Assembly (NCBI GenBank): GCA_029194675.1
Contig: JARFXP010000001.1
Span: 984,501 to 1,048,500 of the forward strand
Direction: 5' to 3'
Origin: Nitrospira sp.
GTDB taxonomy: Bacteria > Nitrospirota > Nitrospiria > Nitrospirales > Nitrospiraceae
DNA length: 64,000 nt
A program made the position numbers and the translations under genes. Below the pieces are notes generated by a model. It searched no databases and was not told the DNA's origin. It saw nothing but the letters and a program-made list of their open reading frames with translations. The stretch's first letter is position 1. Every line of letters begins with the position of its first letter. This document shows, in pieces, positions 36,755 to 44,857 of this stretch.

Positions 36755-37011
36755 AGGGACAGGCTTCGACTCGTTGCAGCCGAAACGCTCTCAGGCCTTG
36801 TGCGCTTCCATGTAGGCTCGGAGCAGAGCGTTGATCCTGGTCTGATACCCAGGTTCCTTCGTCCGAGCTTGGGAAATGTTTGCAACCGATCGATGGCGAG
36901 GATGATGCGGTCAGCAAAGTTGGCAGCGTAAGTTGGAGAGTCCTCGGCAATATAGGTGATGATCTCGTGGAGGTCTCGGCGTGCTCCTACCGTCCAGAGG
37001 ATCTTTGCCAC
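36751..37011 (-). pseudogene. ParE-type toxin joined to a BrnA-like antitoxin tail
   Basis: From the ATG at 37011 the protein is a RelE/ParE toxin N-terminus: KILWTVGARRDLHEIITYIA and ADRIILAIDRLQTFPKLGRR. The C-terminal strand region of ParE is missing. In another frame from 36859 to a stop at 36791 the same strand reads PGYQTRINALLRAYMEAHKA, the C-terminal arm of BrnA/DUF4415 antitoxins. So two toxin-antitoxin genes were joined here. The toxin start overlaps the antitoxin gene by 25 bases. The toxin is probably inactive without its C-terminal strands. Confidence 0.75.
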
Positions 37012-37187
37012 TTCGCGATGCTCCGCTTGACCTGTTCATGAGAAATCGTCTTTCCTGCAGCAAGTTCCTTGAGGCCGCGATCAACTCGTTGTCGGAAGTA
37101 GAGTTCGTACATAATGTCTTCCACCGAAGACTTGTCCGGCATCTGCTCGATCATTTTGAGTACCGCTTGCTTAGTTCCTTTGGGCAT
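36987..37187 (-). CDS. Antitoxin of the ParE-type pair
   Basis: This 66-residue protein begins PKGTKQAVLKMIEQMPDKSS and VEDIMYELYFRQRVDRGLKE, then LAAGKTISHEQVKRSIAKWQ. The VEDIMYELYFR...G..EL..G segment is characteristic of small helical antitoxins paired with ParE toxins. The ATG at 37187 lies after GGCGAGGG. The gene overlaps the toxin start by 25 bases. It is intact even though its toxin is truncated. Confidence 0.78.
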   Translation of the reverse strand: MPKGTKQAVLKMIEQMPDKSSVEDIMYELYFRQRVDRGLKELAAGKTISHEQVKRSIAKWQRSSGR

Positions 37188-37219
37188 AAGTTCCCTCGCC
37201 AAGGTTTTGCCGCATTGTC

Positions 37220-38236
37220 CTATATCTGCTCCACTTCCGAAACGATCGTGTGATACCCACTCGCTCCTGCCGGTTGCGGACGGACGATTTCGGCGATCTG
37301 CAGCTGTCCCTTCGTATCGATGGCACGCACGACGGTCTGAAACTTTCCGGGCTTCGGCGGTCGCCACGTATAGCTCCAAATCACCCAAGAATAGGGCGAC
37401 ATGGGCGGTTCGATCCTGCAATCGTTCCAAGTACGGCCTGCATCGAAGCTCAATTCCACTTTGCTGATGCTGTTTGGTCCGCCGAAGGCGATGCCTCGAA
37501 AGGTGTGTTCCGGTCCACGTAAGGTTTGGTAATGCCCAGGCGAATCGATACGTGAAAAAATCTTGATCGTGCCGTCGTCGGTCCAGCCTTTGCGCTGCCA
37601 GTAGCCCTTGTAGTCGCCGGGATAGACTTCGATCTCGACGATCCATTTGACGTTCTTGATGCCGTAGAGGCCCGGTACCAGCAGTCGGAGCGGGAAGCCA
37701 TGTTCTTTGGGCAGCTTTTCGCCATTCATCAGGAAGGCGAGCATCACGTCGTCCTGCATCGCACGGGTGAATGGAATGCTGTCGTCGTAGCCGTCGATGC
37801 CGCGAAAGACCACGTCGCGCGCCGTCTCGCTGTCCGCTCCGCAGTCGATAAGCAGTTGCTTGAGCGAGATACCGCGCCACGTCGCCGTGCCGATACTGTC
37901 GCCTCCTGGGAGCGTGTCGATGCACATCAAGGTGGAGATCTGGTTGTAGGAATCGCGGTTCAGAATATCGCGCCAACCAAGCGACATCGGGGTTTTCACG
38001 GAACCTTTGACATGGAGCTTCCACTGCTCGATATTGAGATCGCGGGAGACGGAGACGGCTCCATCGGCATAATTGACCACGTAGAATTTCGAGTTTGGTG
38101 TGAAGTAGGTGGTGTCACGGGGAGGGACGGCGAACATGCGTCCGAATACGCCTCCGACGGCATCGCAGCCGCCGGTTGCGGCGGTCAGGGCTCCGAGACC
38201 GGTTGCCTTTAAGATGGTTCGTCGTGAGAAGCGCAT
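37220..38236 (-). CDS. Tat-exported molybdopterin oxidoreductase (sulfite oxidase/YedY-type)
   Basis: This 338-residue protein has a Tat signal (SRRTILKATGLGALTAAT), followed by a Cys (Cys24) that could make it a lipoprotein. The Mo-binding domain shows WKLHVKGSV...SLGWRDIL, with the likely Mo ligand Cys105 in LMCIDTLPGG. The PLRLLVPGLYGIKNVKWI segment is conserved in this family, and a C-terminal Ig-like dimer domain follows (SKVELSFDAGRTWNDC and YTWRPPKPGKFQTVVRAIDT). The family oxidises sulfite or reduces sulfoxides in the periplasm; which one is unclear. No partner cytochrome is next to it. The ATG at 38236 begins the Tat motif. Confidence 0.88.
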   Translation of the reverse strand: MRFSRRTILKATGLGALTAATGGCDAVGGVFGRMFAVPPRDTTYFTPNSKFYVVNYADGAVSVSRDLNIEQWKLHVKGSVKTPMSLGWRDILNRDSYNQISTLMCIDTLPGGDSIGTATWRGISLKQLLIDCGADSETARDVVFRGIDGYDDSIPFTRAMQDDVMLAFLMNGEKLPKEHGFPLRLLVPGLYGIKNVKWIVEIEVYPGDYKGYWQRKGWTDDGTIKIFSRIDSPGHYQTLRGPEHTFRGIAFGGPNSISKVELSFDAGRTWNDCRIEPPMSPYSWVIWSYTWRPPKPGKFQTVVRAIDTKGQLQIAEIVRPQPAGASGYHTIVSEVEQI

Positions 38237-38413
38237 TTCTCTCGTTCCGATCGTTTAATTTATTATTATACAAGGACGGGACCTAACTCAACGACGGCGT
38301 CCTGCGAGAGGCTATACTGCTCAACTCAGGCCCGGTAGCCACGGACCAACTCGAAGCGGGATCGTGCGATCAGATGTGGCCTAACCTCACACCGAGCGGC
38401 GGCATGGAGGTCG

Positions 38414-38851
38414 TCACGGAACCCTCTTAAATTCGCCGTGATACCGATCCCCTGTCTCGTGATTGGTCGCCTCCACCAGGAGAACCGACACGCCCTTGTG
38501 GTCATAGAGCGACAGCCTGACGGCGCGCCGGTCCGATGCGCTGACCAGGTGACCGTCCTCAGGCTGGAGCATGCCGGCTCCAACCGCGACTTTTGAAAAA
38601 CTCTCTCCGACGAAGAGATAGGATCCATTTTCCCGGATCATTAAGCGGACTGATCCGGACGGCATCATGGCCCGATTCTTCTTGATGGGGCCTTCCCATT
38701 CACCCACCAACTGGCTGACCTGGGTAATCGGAACCGAGGTCCAGGACGGATCGCCATGACCGGGACCGCTGGAACAAGCAGTGACCAAGCCCAGTGCGAG
38801 CACGCAGGCCCAGCCCTGAACCATGCCGACCGCGATGACTGTTGATCCCAT
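38414..38851 (-). CDS. Lipoprotein of unknown function (145 residues)
   Basis: The protein has a signal peptide and lipobox VTAC. The mature domain, VSQLVGEWEGPIKKNRAMMP, SGSVRLMIRENGSYLFVGES and RAVRLSLYDHKGVSVLLVEA, is an all-beta, lipocalin-like sheet (VG.WEG near its start is a typical beginning for such domains). I cannot name its family. The ATG at 38851 has GGGAGG 4 bases upstream. It is 32 bases downstream of the DUF4136 lipoprotein, on the same strand, so the two are probably co-transcribed. Confidence 0.72.
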   Translation of the reverse strand: MGSTVIAVGMVQGWACVLALGLVTACSSGPGHGDPSWTSVPITQVSQLVGEWEGPIKKNRAMMPSGSVRLMIRENGSYLFVGESFSKVAVGAGMLQPEDGHLVSASDRRAVRLSLYDHKGVSVLLVEATNHETGDRYHGEFKRVP

Positions 38852-38883
38852 GTGACCTCCCTATCAGCGCTGAGTGGTAGCGG

Positions 38884-39447
38884 CTAATTCCTTTTGGGTG
38901 GATAGCTTTCAAACGCCTTCGCGATGGCCTTATTCCCGAGCTCGATATTGTCCTTCGGTGTATCCTGCAATGTGCCGACAACCGTCGCACGCCAGACTAG
39001 TTCCTTCTTGGTTGGTTCGACCAGATCAAGCGTCAAGGTTCCTTCCGTATATTCATAAGTGGTGACAGTGCCTCCATAGCCCGCACCCCACCCATATCCG
39101 TATCGGCCGCGATAGGCACCGGCGGTCGGTCCGGTGCTCTGGGTTTGCTGCTTCTCTCTTGCACTGAACCAATAGTAGACCAGGAGGTCTGGTTGTTGAT
39201 TCAGATCGACTTGCTGAAGCCCTTTCGCGATCAGCTCCCGTGCGACGGCTGATTCAATCCGTTTGTGCGTCAACGAATTGTCGTAGATCCCACCTTTTTC
39301 GGCGTCTGCCAGTCCCACGAAAGTAAACCTCTTGAACTTCGTAAAATCCGCAGTCGGGTCGTGATCGGTCTTTACGTCGAACGTCGTGCATGCGCTTAGG
39401 CCCAGGATCAACAGGAGTAGGGCTGCCTCCAATCCTCGTCGCTTCAT
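38884..39447 (-). CDS. DUF4136 lipoprotein
   Basis: This 187-residue protein has a signal peptide and lipobox LSAC. The mature part follows DUF4136: FDVKTDHDPTADFTKFKRFT, IESAVARELIAKGLQQVDLN, PDLLVYYWFSAREKQQ, a Gly/Tyr-rich loop (YRGRYGYGWGAGYGGTVTTY) and EGTLTLDLVEPTKKELVWRA. The family is anchored in the outer membrane, with unknown role. The ATG at 39447 has GGAGG 6 bases upstream. Confidence 0.88.
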   Translation of the reverse strand: MKRRGLEAALLLLILGLSACTTFDVKTDHDPTADFTKFKRFTFVGLADAEKGGIYDNSLTHKRIESAVARELIAKGLQQVDLNQQPDLLVYYWFSAREKQQTQSTGPTAGAYRGRYGYGWGAGYGGTVTTYEYTEGTLTLDLVEPTKKELVWRATVVGTLQDTPKDNIELGNKAIAKAFESYPPKRN

Positions 39448-39582
39448 CAGTACCTCCATGGAATACAATCCTCAAGAGCCACTTGGTTGACGTCGCTTAT
39501 CTCAAAGCTCGGTGGTTCATCGCGCGCATCGAGAACGCCTATTCGAAGGGGTTTATCAGGCTTCAGATGTTGAGCCGAGCCT

Positions 39583-40809
39583 TCAACATTCGGACGCGTC
39601 GGCGATATAGGTGTCGAGGACACCGAAATGATCAGATCCTGCCTGACCGGAGATCGTAGTGGGTTGTCCAAAGAGTTCCTGTCGTAGACACCCCTTCGGG
39701 CCGTCCGATGGTTTCTTCATGAGAAACAGAAAATCCACCCGTCTCGCCTGACTGACGCCTGTGCGATAGCCCTCAAGGATTCGACGCTGCTCGCTCTCCG
39801 GAAGGCGCTTGATCGCGTCACGCAGCTCAGCAGGCACGTCGCGATCTCCTTGCCCGGCGAGCACGTTCCGCTGGGGATCGAGACTGTAGACGTCGCTGTT
39901 ACGGCTTGCAATCGTATGAGTGTCTCTCAGGCCCATTTGCTCAAGTTCGCGGTATTCAGGGTCGCCGGGTTCAAAATTGAAGTCTCCTCCGACGAGCACT
40001 CCGAGATAGTACCCCTCGGCCAGCAGTTTCCGGAGCTCCTTGACAAGGATGCGAATCTCATCGATCCGTCTTTCCAAGTCCTGCTCCAGAGCGGTCACGA
40101 TGCGTTCGATGTCCTCGCGCCGTGCCCTTCCCTGTTCCTCGGCTTCGTTGAGTTTTTGAATGAAATAGGCGCTCCGCTCAATTCCGGAGTGCAAGTGGAG
40201 ACTGACCGCGAGGAGTTTCCTGCCAGTATCGAGGTTCTCAACCTCGGCGATCAAGGCATATCGAAGCTCCCCCGTCTGCAAGCCCGCGTAATCCCCGCAA
40301 CGTCCAAGTCCTCCGCTGAGTTTGAGCCCTTTTATTTTTCTCAGCTTGAGAGGGGCCTTTACAAGCACGGCTAAACCATTGTTCAACCCCGGTACTACCG
40401 CCAGACCAGGAGCCAAACGGACACCACAGGCATCCACTTGATGAACCTGGGCGTATTGCAGGCCGAAACGCTTCAATCCGTCGACGTAGGCCTCGGCCAT
40501 GTCAGGGAGAGGATTGACCTCCTGAAAAAGCATCACGTCCGGTTGGACCTTGGAGAGTTCCTCAAATTGAAGAGTGAGTCGCGCTTGCCGCATGTCTTTT
40601 GACTCAGCGGGTTTGACTGTTAGTCCGCTTGGCTCAAGCCCATGCAGTGTGTTGTAGGTCAAGACCTTGAGCTGCTGCAGGGGCTTGCCGCTCGGAACGG
40701 TCTTCTGGCCTACAGGGTGGGCACAGGAAGCCAGACTACAGCAAATAATGAGCAAGGAGATGACGATGGGCGATTGCCGGAACGTGAAGGTCTTACGATG
40801 CCTATGCAT
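39583..40809 (-). CDS. EEP-family phosphodiesterase lipoprotein, copy 1
   Basis: This 408-residue protein has a signal peptide and lipobox LASC. The endonuclease/exonuclease/phosphatase fold is complete: VLTYNTLHG at the first strand, LFQEVNPLP (metal-binding Glu), SLHLHSG (catalytic His), VGGDFNFEPGD (Asp/Asn) and SDHFGVLDTY (Asp-His). Between the middle strands lies a charged helical insert (EEQGRARREDIERIVTALEQ). The fold cleaves phosphodiesters, for example in nucleic acids or sphingomyelin. A lipid-anchored form suggests lipid or nucleotide breakdown at the envelope. The ATG at 40809 has GGAGG 6 bases upstream. The copy at 54649-55869 has the same plan. Confidence 0.87.
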   Translation of the reverse strand: MHRHRKTFTFRQSPIVISLLIICCSLASCAHPVGQKTVPSGKPLQQLKVLTYNTLHGLEPSGLTVKPAESKDMRQARLTLQFEELSKVQPDVMLFQEVNPLPDMAEAYVDGLKRFGLQYAQVHQVDACGVRLAPGLAVVPGLNNGLAVLVKAPLKLRKIKGLKLSGGLGRCGDYAGLQTGELRYALIAEVENLDTGRKLLAVSLHLHSGIERSAYFIQKLNEAEEQGRARREDIERIVTALEQDLERRIDEIRILVKELRKLLAEGYYLGVLVGGDFNFEPGDPEYRELEQMGLRDTHTIASRNSDVYSLDPQRNVLAGQGDRDVPAELRDAIKRLPESEQRRILEGYRTGVSQARRVDFLFLMKKPSDGPKGCLRQELFGQPTTISGQAGSDHFGVLDTYIADASEC

Positions 40810-41060
40810 GTCATCCTCCATCAGGATTCATATAGATGGTCTTCGATCACCTTCCAAGTACAGCTCAGGACCGGAGTGAACCCACAGGCACAGCGGGCTG
40901 ATTCACCAGCCATGCGTTCCCTCTGAGAGACTCTGTTGTGATCACTGGTCGGTTCTTCCCTGAGCCGGCCTCCGCCTCATTTTTATCGAACCCTGCGGAT
41001 CAGTTGGAAGCCCAGATGATTCGCCCCTCTGTCCGGTTCGCCTTTTCCTCGGCTGCCGGC

Positions 41061-41816
41061 CTATTTTCCATTCTGTTCCTTCGGCATAGCCTCCTTAATC
41101 AAATCGTCGAGGACTTTATTGACCGGCGTATACTTCGACGCAGTCCTTCTGTTCAGGAAATCGGCCATCATGCCGATCAACGTGGCGCGGGCGATATCTT
41201 CCAGATACACCGGATCTTGGGAGACTCCTTCGCCCTGCATGCTCGTTTCAGCGGCAGAGGCCCAGACCAACCCCCCGGTGTTCGCATCCCACAGCTGCAA
41301 CACGAGCCGCATGTCGCTCCAACGAGTCTGCGTGAGCCGTATGTCAAGGGCCTTCCAACGTTCGGTCATGGTTTGCGTAAAGGAGGCCAAGCGCAGCTGG
41401 AACACGTATCGCGCGCCGATCGCGGCGCCGATCCTGCGCAGCTGATCACGATCGAGGATGTTGCTCTCCTCATGACCCGCTCTCATGCGCATATACTCCG
41501 CGGCCAACCCTGCCCCGTTGATGCGTGCCACCGTCTCTTGCGGAGACACGACCTTCCATTCGGGCGTGACCTTGTGCAGAATCTCATGGAGGTAATGGGC
41601 CAACGCAACCTCGTTTCCCCGCAGGCCCGGGACGGTTACCGCCGAGAGCAGCGCGACCGGTTCCTGCTGAAAGATGGCAGGCTCGCCCGATGCAGAGAAG
41701 GGAGTCGAAGTGGTTCGCACCTGCCACCCATAGATCGAACTCGCGCAGCCGCTCAGGATGAAACAAGCCGACAGCAGGCTTGCACAGACGGCGGATTTCC
41801 TAACCCATGACTTCAT
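41061..41816 (-). CDS. Lipoprotein of unknown family, paralogue 1
   Basis: This 251-residue protein has a signal peptide and lipobox LSGC. The mature part starts ASSIYGWQVRTTSTPFSASG and contains GAAIGARYVFQLRLASFTQT, QTRWSDMRLVLQLWDANTGG and LVWASAAETSMQGEGVSQDP. I do not know a name for this family; the segment GARYVFQ.RL...T and LQLWD..TG.L.W resembles the outer-membrane lipoproteins that assemble into TolB-N-like or LpoB-like domains. The ATG at 41816 was chosen since the signal peptide starts there, with GGGGG upstream. The close paralogue at 43196-43969 stands on the opposite strand, on the other side of the SMP-30 gene. Confidence 0.72.
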   Translation of the reverse strand: MKSWVRKSAVCASLLSACFILSGCASSIYGWQVRTTSTPFSASGEPAIFQQEPVALLSAVTVPGLRGNEVALAHYLHEILHKVTPEWKVVSPQETVARINGAGLAAEYMRMRAGHEESNILDRDQLRRIGAAIGARYVFQLRLASFTQTMTERWKALDIRLTQTRWSDMRLVLQLWDANTGGLVWASAAETSMQGEGVSQDPVYLEDIARATLIGMMADFLNRRTASKYTPVNKVLDDLIKEAMPKEQNGK

Positions 41817-42150
41817 CTCAATCCCCCACCCTCGACCTTCATTATTCATGGACAGTTCCGCTACCATCGCGCATTCGCTGCTGCGACGATACAAGATAGG
41901 CATGATCCAAGCGGGTAATGTCGTTCCCTTATACCCATATCGACGTTGGAACTCAATGGAGTGACGCAGCCGCGACACTCCTGCTCGACAACACATTGAC
42001 AACGGCTTGTACACCTGTCAATTGTGACAGCTGTAAGCTATTCGACACCTGGACAGAATACACCGGATCGGCCGCGGACTGCGCCGATCGATCATGTGAA
42101 CGGCTGGATGAAGAGGCGGGCGGCGCCAACGTCGCTACGGACTCAAGCGC
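41817..42150. promoter_or_regulatory. Divergent intergenic region with a possible operator
   Basis: This 334-base gap lies between two genes reading away from each other, so it must hold promoters for both. The only clear symmetric sequence is ctgtca-attg-tgacag at 42015-42030 (6-base arms), a candidate operator. I see no regulator gene nearby. Confidence 0.35.
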
Positions 42151-43107
42151 ATGCAGGACCCTGATATGCCGAAGATCGAACGACTCGATCCAGCACTGGA
42201 TCGGTTGATTGCACCTGATGCAAGGATCGAGATCCTCGCGCAGGGTTACGACTGGAGCGAAGGTCCGGTCTGGGTGAAAAACGGCGGCTTTCTGCTGTTC
42301 TCGGATGTCCCGCAAAACATGATCGTGAGGTGGAAGGAGGGCGAGGGCGCGAAACAATGGTTGAAGCCGTCGGGCTATACGGGTCGCGAACCGCGCGGCG
42401 CCGAGCTGGGCTCGAACGGCATAGTGATCGACCAGGAGGGACGGCTGGTCCTCTGCCAGCATGGCGATCGACGGATCGCGCGCATGGAGGCGCCGCTGTC
42501 GGCGCCGGCGCCGATATTCTCAACCATCGCGGATCGGTACGAAGGAGCGCGGTTCAACAGTCCGAACGACGTGGTGTTGCACCGGAACGGCAACCTCTAT
42601 TTCACCGATCCTCCTTACGGAATGGTGAGGCAATTCGAGGACCCAGCGCGCGAGCTTCCGTATCAGGGTGTCTTTCGAGTCGATCGCAACGGCGCGGTGA
42701 GCCTGCTCACGAGGGACATGACGAGACCAAACGGGCTGGCCTTCTCACCGGACGGGAAGACGCTGTACATCTCGCAGTCCGATCCGGCGACCCCCATCTG
42801 GCGCGCGTTTGACATGCGTCCGGACGGGTCGCTGGGAGCAAGCCGTATCCTGTTCGATGTCGGCTCGTTGGCGAAGACTCGCCGAGGGCTGCCCGACGGC
42901 CTGAAGCTCGATACGGAGGGCAACCTGTTCGCGACAGGTCCGGGCGGCGTCTTGATCCTGACACCCGACGGCAGGCATCTGGGAACGATCCTCACTGGGC
43001 AGGCCACCGGGAACTGCGCCTTCGGAGACGATGGCTGCACGCTGTACATCACTGCCGACATGTATCTGATGCGCGTCCGACTGAAAGCGAGAGGCCTCGG
43101 CTTCTGA
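42151..43107 (+). CDS. SMP-30/gluconolactonase-family lactonase
   Basis: This 318-residue cytosolic protein is a six-bladed beta propeller. The expected metal ligands are visible: Glu in YDWSEGPVW, Asn in FNSPNDVVLH and Asp in LPDGLKLD; GNLYFTDPPYGM and RPNGLAFSPDGKTLY are the typical blade signatures. The family opens sugar lactones such as gluconolactone. The frame starts with ATG at 42151; a second ATG at 42166 follows; the ribosome site is weak. A glucose-type dehydrogenase at 62513 in the same window could supply the substrate. Confidence 0.88.
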   Translation: MQDPDMPKIERLDPALDRLIAPDARIEILAQGYDWSEGPVWVKNGGFLLFSDVPQNMIVRWKEGEGAKQWLKPSGYTGREPRGAELGSNGIVIDQEGRLVLCQHGDRRIARMEAPLSAPAPIFSTIADRYEGARFNSPNDVVLHRNGNLYFTDPPYGMVRQFEDPARELPYQGVFRVDRNGAVSLLTRDMTRPNGLAFSPDGKTLYISQSDPATPIWRAFDMRPDGSLGASRILFDVGSLAKTRRGLPDGLKLDTEGNLFATGPGGVLILTPDGRHLGTILTGQATGNCAFGDDGCTLYITADMYLMRVRLKARGLGF

Positions 43108-43195
43108 CGTCAGCCGGCGTCTCATCGATTCCGACAATTGCGAGTTGTCACGACCTCACGATAAGTAGGGCATGCCCGAGCGGAGGGAGAGAAGA

Positions 43196-43969
43196 ATGGA
43201 AGACAGGGAGACGATTCGTAGGTTATTACAGAGAACCGCGCTATGCGCTGCTCTGGCGCTCATGCCTAGTCTGGTAGCAGGCTGTTCAAGTTCACTCCAT
43301 GGCTGGCAGGTACAAACGGTGTCGACGCCACGTTTGCCGTCATTTGATCACGCCGTGCTCGAGAAGGAACCAGTCGCGATATTCGGGGCTCCGGCGCTCA
43401 TACCACTCTTGGGGAACGAAGCAGGAATTGAGACTTTTCTGGCCGACGTATTGGCCAGAGTTGCTCCAAGCATCATGGTCGTCGAGCCGAGGGAAATGTT
43501 TACGCGCATCAATAGACAGGGCCTGACGGGAGACTATGCGAGGATGAGAAGTATTGCGGAGCAGGCGAATATTCTGGATCATGAGCCTCTGCGAAAACTC
43601 GGAGTTGCCGTGGGGGCGCGCTACATCTTCCAACCCCGCTTGATGTTGTTCACACAACACATGACCGATCGCTGGTCGATACCCGTCTTCGGCGTGAGGC
43701 TCTCTCAAACTCGTGCCACCGTCATGCGGCTCTCGCTGCAATTGTGGGATTCCGAAACCGGGGCGCTCCTCTGGTCCTCGATCGCCGAAGGGACCATGCA
43801 GGGCGAAGCCATATCCCAGGATCCGGTCTATTTCAAAGATATGGTTCGCGTCATCCTGGGAAGCATCATTACAGATTTTGTCAACGGCAGGACGGGCACG
43901 AAGTACACTCCGATCTATAAACTTATTGACGATTTACTCGAGATATCCCCGCCGGAGAAGGAACGCTAG
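43196..43969 (+). CDS. Lipoprotein of unknown family, paralogue 2
   Basis: This 257-residue protein has a signal peptide and lipobox VAGC. It aligns throughout with the protein encoded at 41061-41816: SSSLHGWQVQTVSTPRLPSF, VGARYIFQPRLMLFTQHMTD, SQTRATVMRLSLQLWDSETG, LLWSSIAEGTMQGEAISQDP, FVNGRTGTKYTPIYKLIDDL. The paralogues share the motif S-Y/H-GWQV...STP at the mature start. The ATG at 43196 has GGAGGGAGAGAAG upstream. It lies 88 bases after the SMP-30 gene on the same strand. Function is unknown. Confidence 0.72.
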   Translation: MEDRETIRRLLQRTALCAALALMPSLVAGCSSSLHGWQVQTVSTPRLPSFDHAVLEKEPVAIFGAPALIPLLGNEAGIETFLADVLARVAPSIMVVEPREMFTRINRQGLTGDYARMRSIAEQANILDHEPLRKLGVAVGARYIFQPRLMLFTQHMTDRWSIPVFGVRLSQTRATVMRLSLQLWDSETGALLWSSIAEGTMQGEAISQDPVYFKDMVRVILGSIITDFVNGRTGTKYTPIYKLIDDLLEISPPEKER

Positions 43970-44114
43970 CCTGGGACATCGAGCTGGCCCGACATTGACC
44001 GTTCTCCTGCGGCAAATGATGCACCGGCATCTGCTCACTGACCGCAGCACGGTTCACCACCAATACCGATTCGTGCAAGGACAGGTAACGGCGCTCACGA
44101 GGGTTGCACGGCCG

Positions 44115-44840
44115 TCACGGTTTGGGCAGCTTTCGTAATAGCCTTTCGGCCTCCGGCTTGTAGCTCCGTTCCCAGGTGTAGCGATAGTGCGGGTGTTCGG
44201 CTTGGACTACGGCGGTCAACTGTTTTCTCGCCTCTTCGACCCTGCCTTGTTTCTTGTAGAGTGTAGCCAGCATCATGCGCGCGTTCGCATAGTTCCCATC
44301 GGCGGCGATCGCCCGTTCCAGATACACTTGGGCTTTCTTCTTGCTTCCGCCGAGGATCCGGGGAAGCTCCATCATCAGACCGCCCATCATCTGTAACGCG
44401 AGGGAATGATTGGGATCCAATTCGATCGCGCGCAGTGCGCAATGCTTGATGGTGCTCACCGTCAACGCGGCGTTCGTGACCCCCTGGAGACGCGCCGCGC
44501 TGCCGATATTCAGGGCATGGAAATAATGCGCGTCGGCATTGGTCTCGTCGAGCTCGAAGGCCTGTTTGGCCGCTTTCGCTCCCGCTTCGTAGGCAGCCAG
44601 CCGTTTTGCCTTGTCGGTCAGCAAGTCGTCGGCAAGGTCGAAATACGTTTCCGCCAGTTGAACGAGCAACTCCGGCGAGGGGTTGCCTTTGTCCACTCGG
44701 TCGAGCAGCGTCTGCAGATCTTTTTCAAGCGACTGCGGATACCCCAGTGGCATCTCGTTGCGCTGCGCTGAGGCACGATCTGATGCGATGAGGGCGCCGA
44801 CCACGAGGAGGCTTGCCACGATCGATGTCGTCATCCTCAT
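44115..44840 (-). CDS. Exported TPR-repeat protein
   Basis: This protein of about 241 residues has a signal peptide (ending RASAQ). The mature part is made of helix-turn-helix repeats: LVQLAETYFDLADDLLTDKA, AYEAGAKAAKQAFELDETNA, HCALRAIELDPNHSLALQMM and YLERAIAADGNYANARMMLA, each with TPR-type spacing. Such proteins act as protein-binding scaffolds in the periplasm. The start is the ATG at 44840 (a second at 44834). It begins 17 bases after the stop of the zinc phospholipase-like gene, so they form an operon. Confidence 0.82.
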   Translation of the reverse strand: MRMTTSIVASLLVVGALIASDRASAQRNEMPLGYPQSLEKDLQTLLDRVDKGNPSPELLVQLAETYFDLADDLLTDKAKRLAAYEAGAKAAKQAFELDETNADAHYFHALNIGSAARLQGVTNAALTVSTIKHCALRAIELDPNHSLALQMMGGLMMELPRILGGSKKKAQVYLERAIAADGNYANARMMLATLYKKQGRVEEARKQLTAVVQAEHPHYRYTWERSYKPEAERLLRKLPKP

Positions 44841-44857
44841 CTCGTGTGTGAATATCC

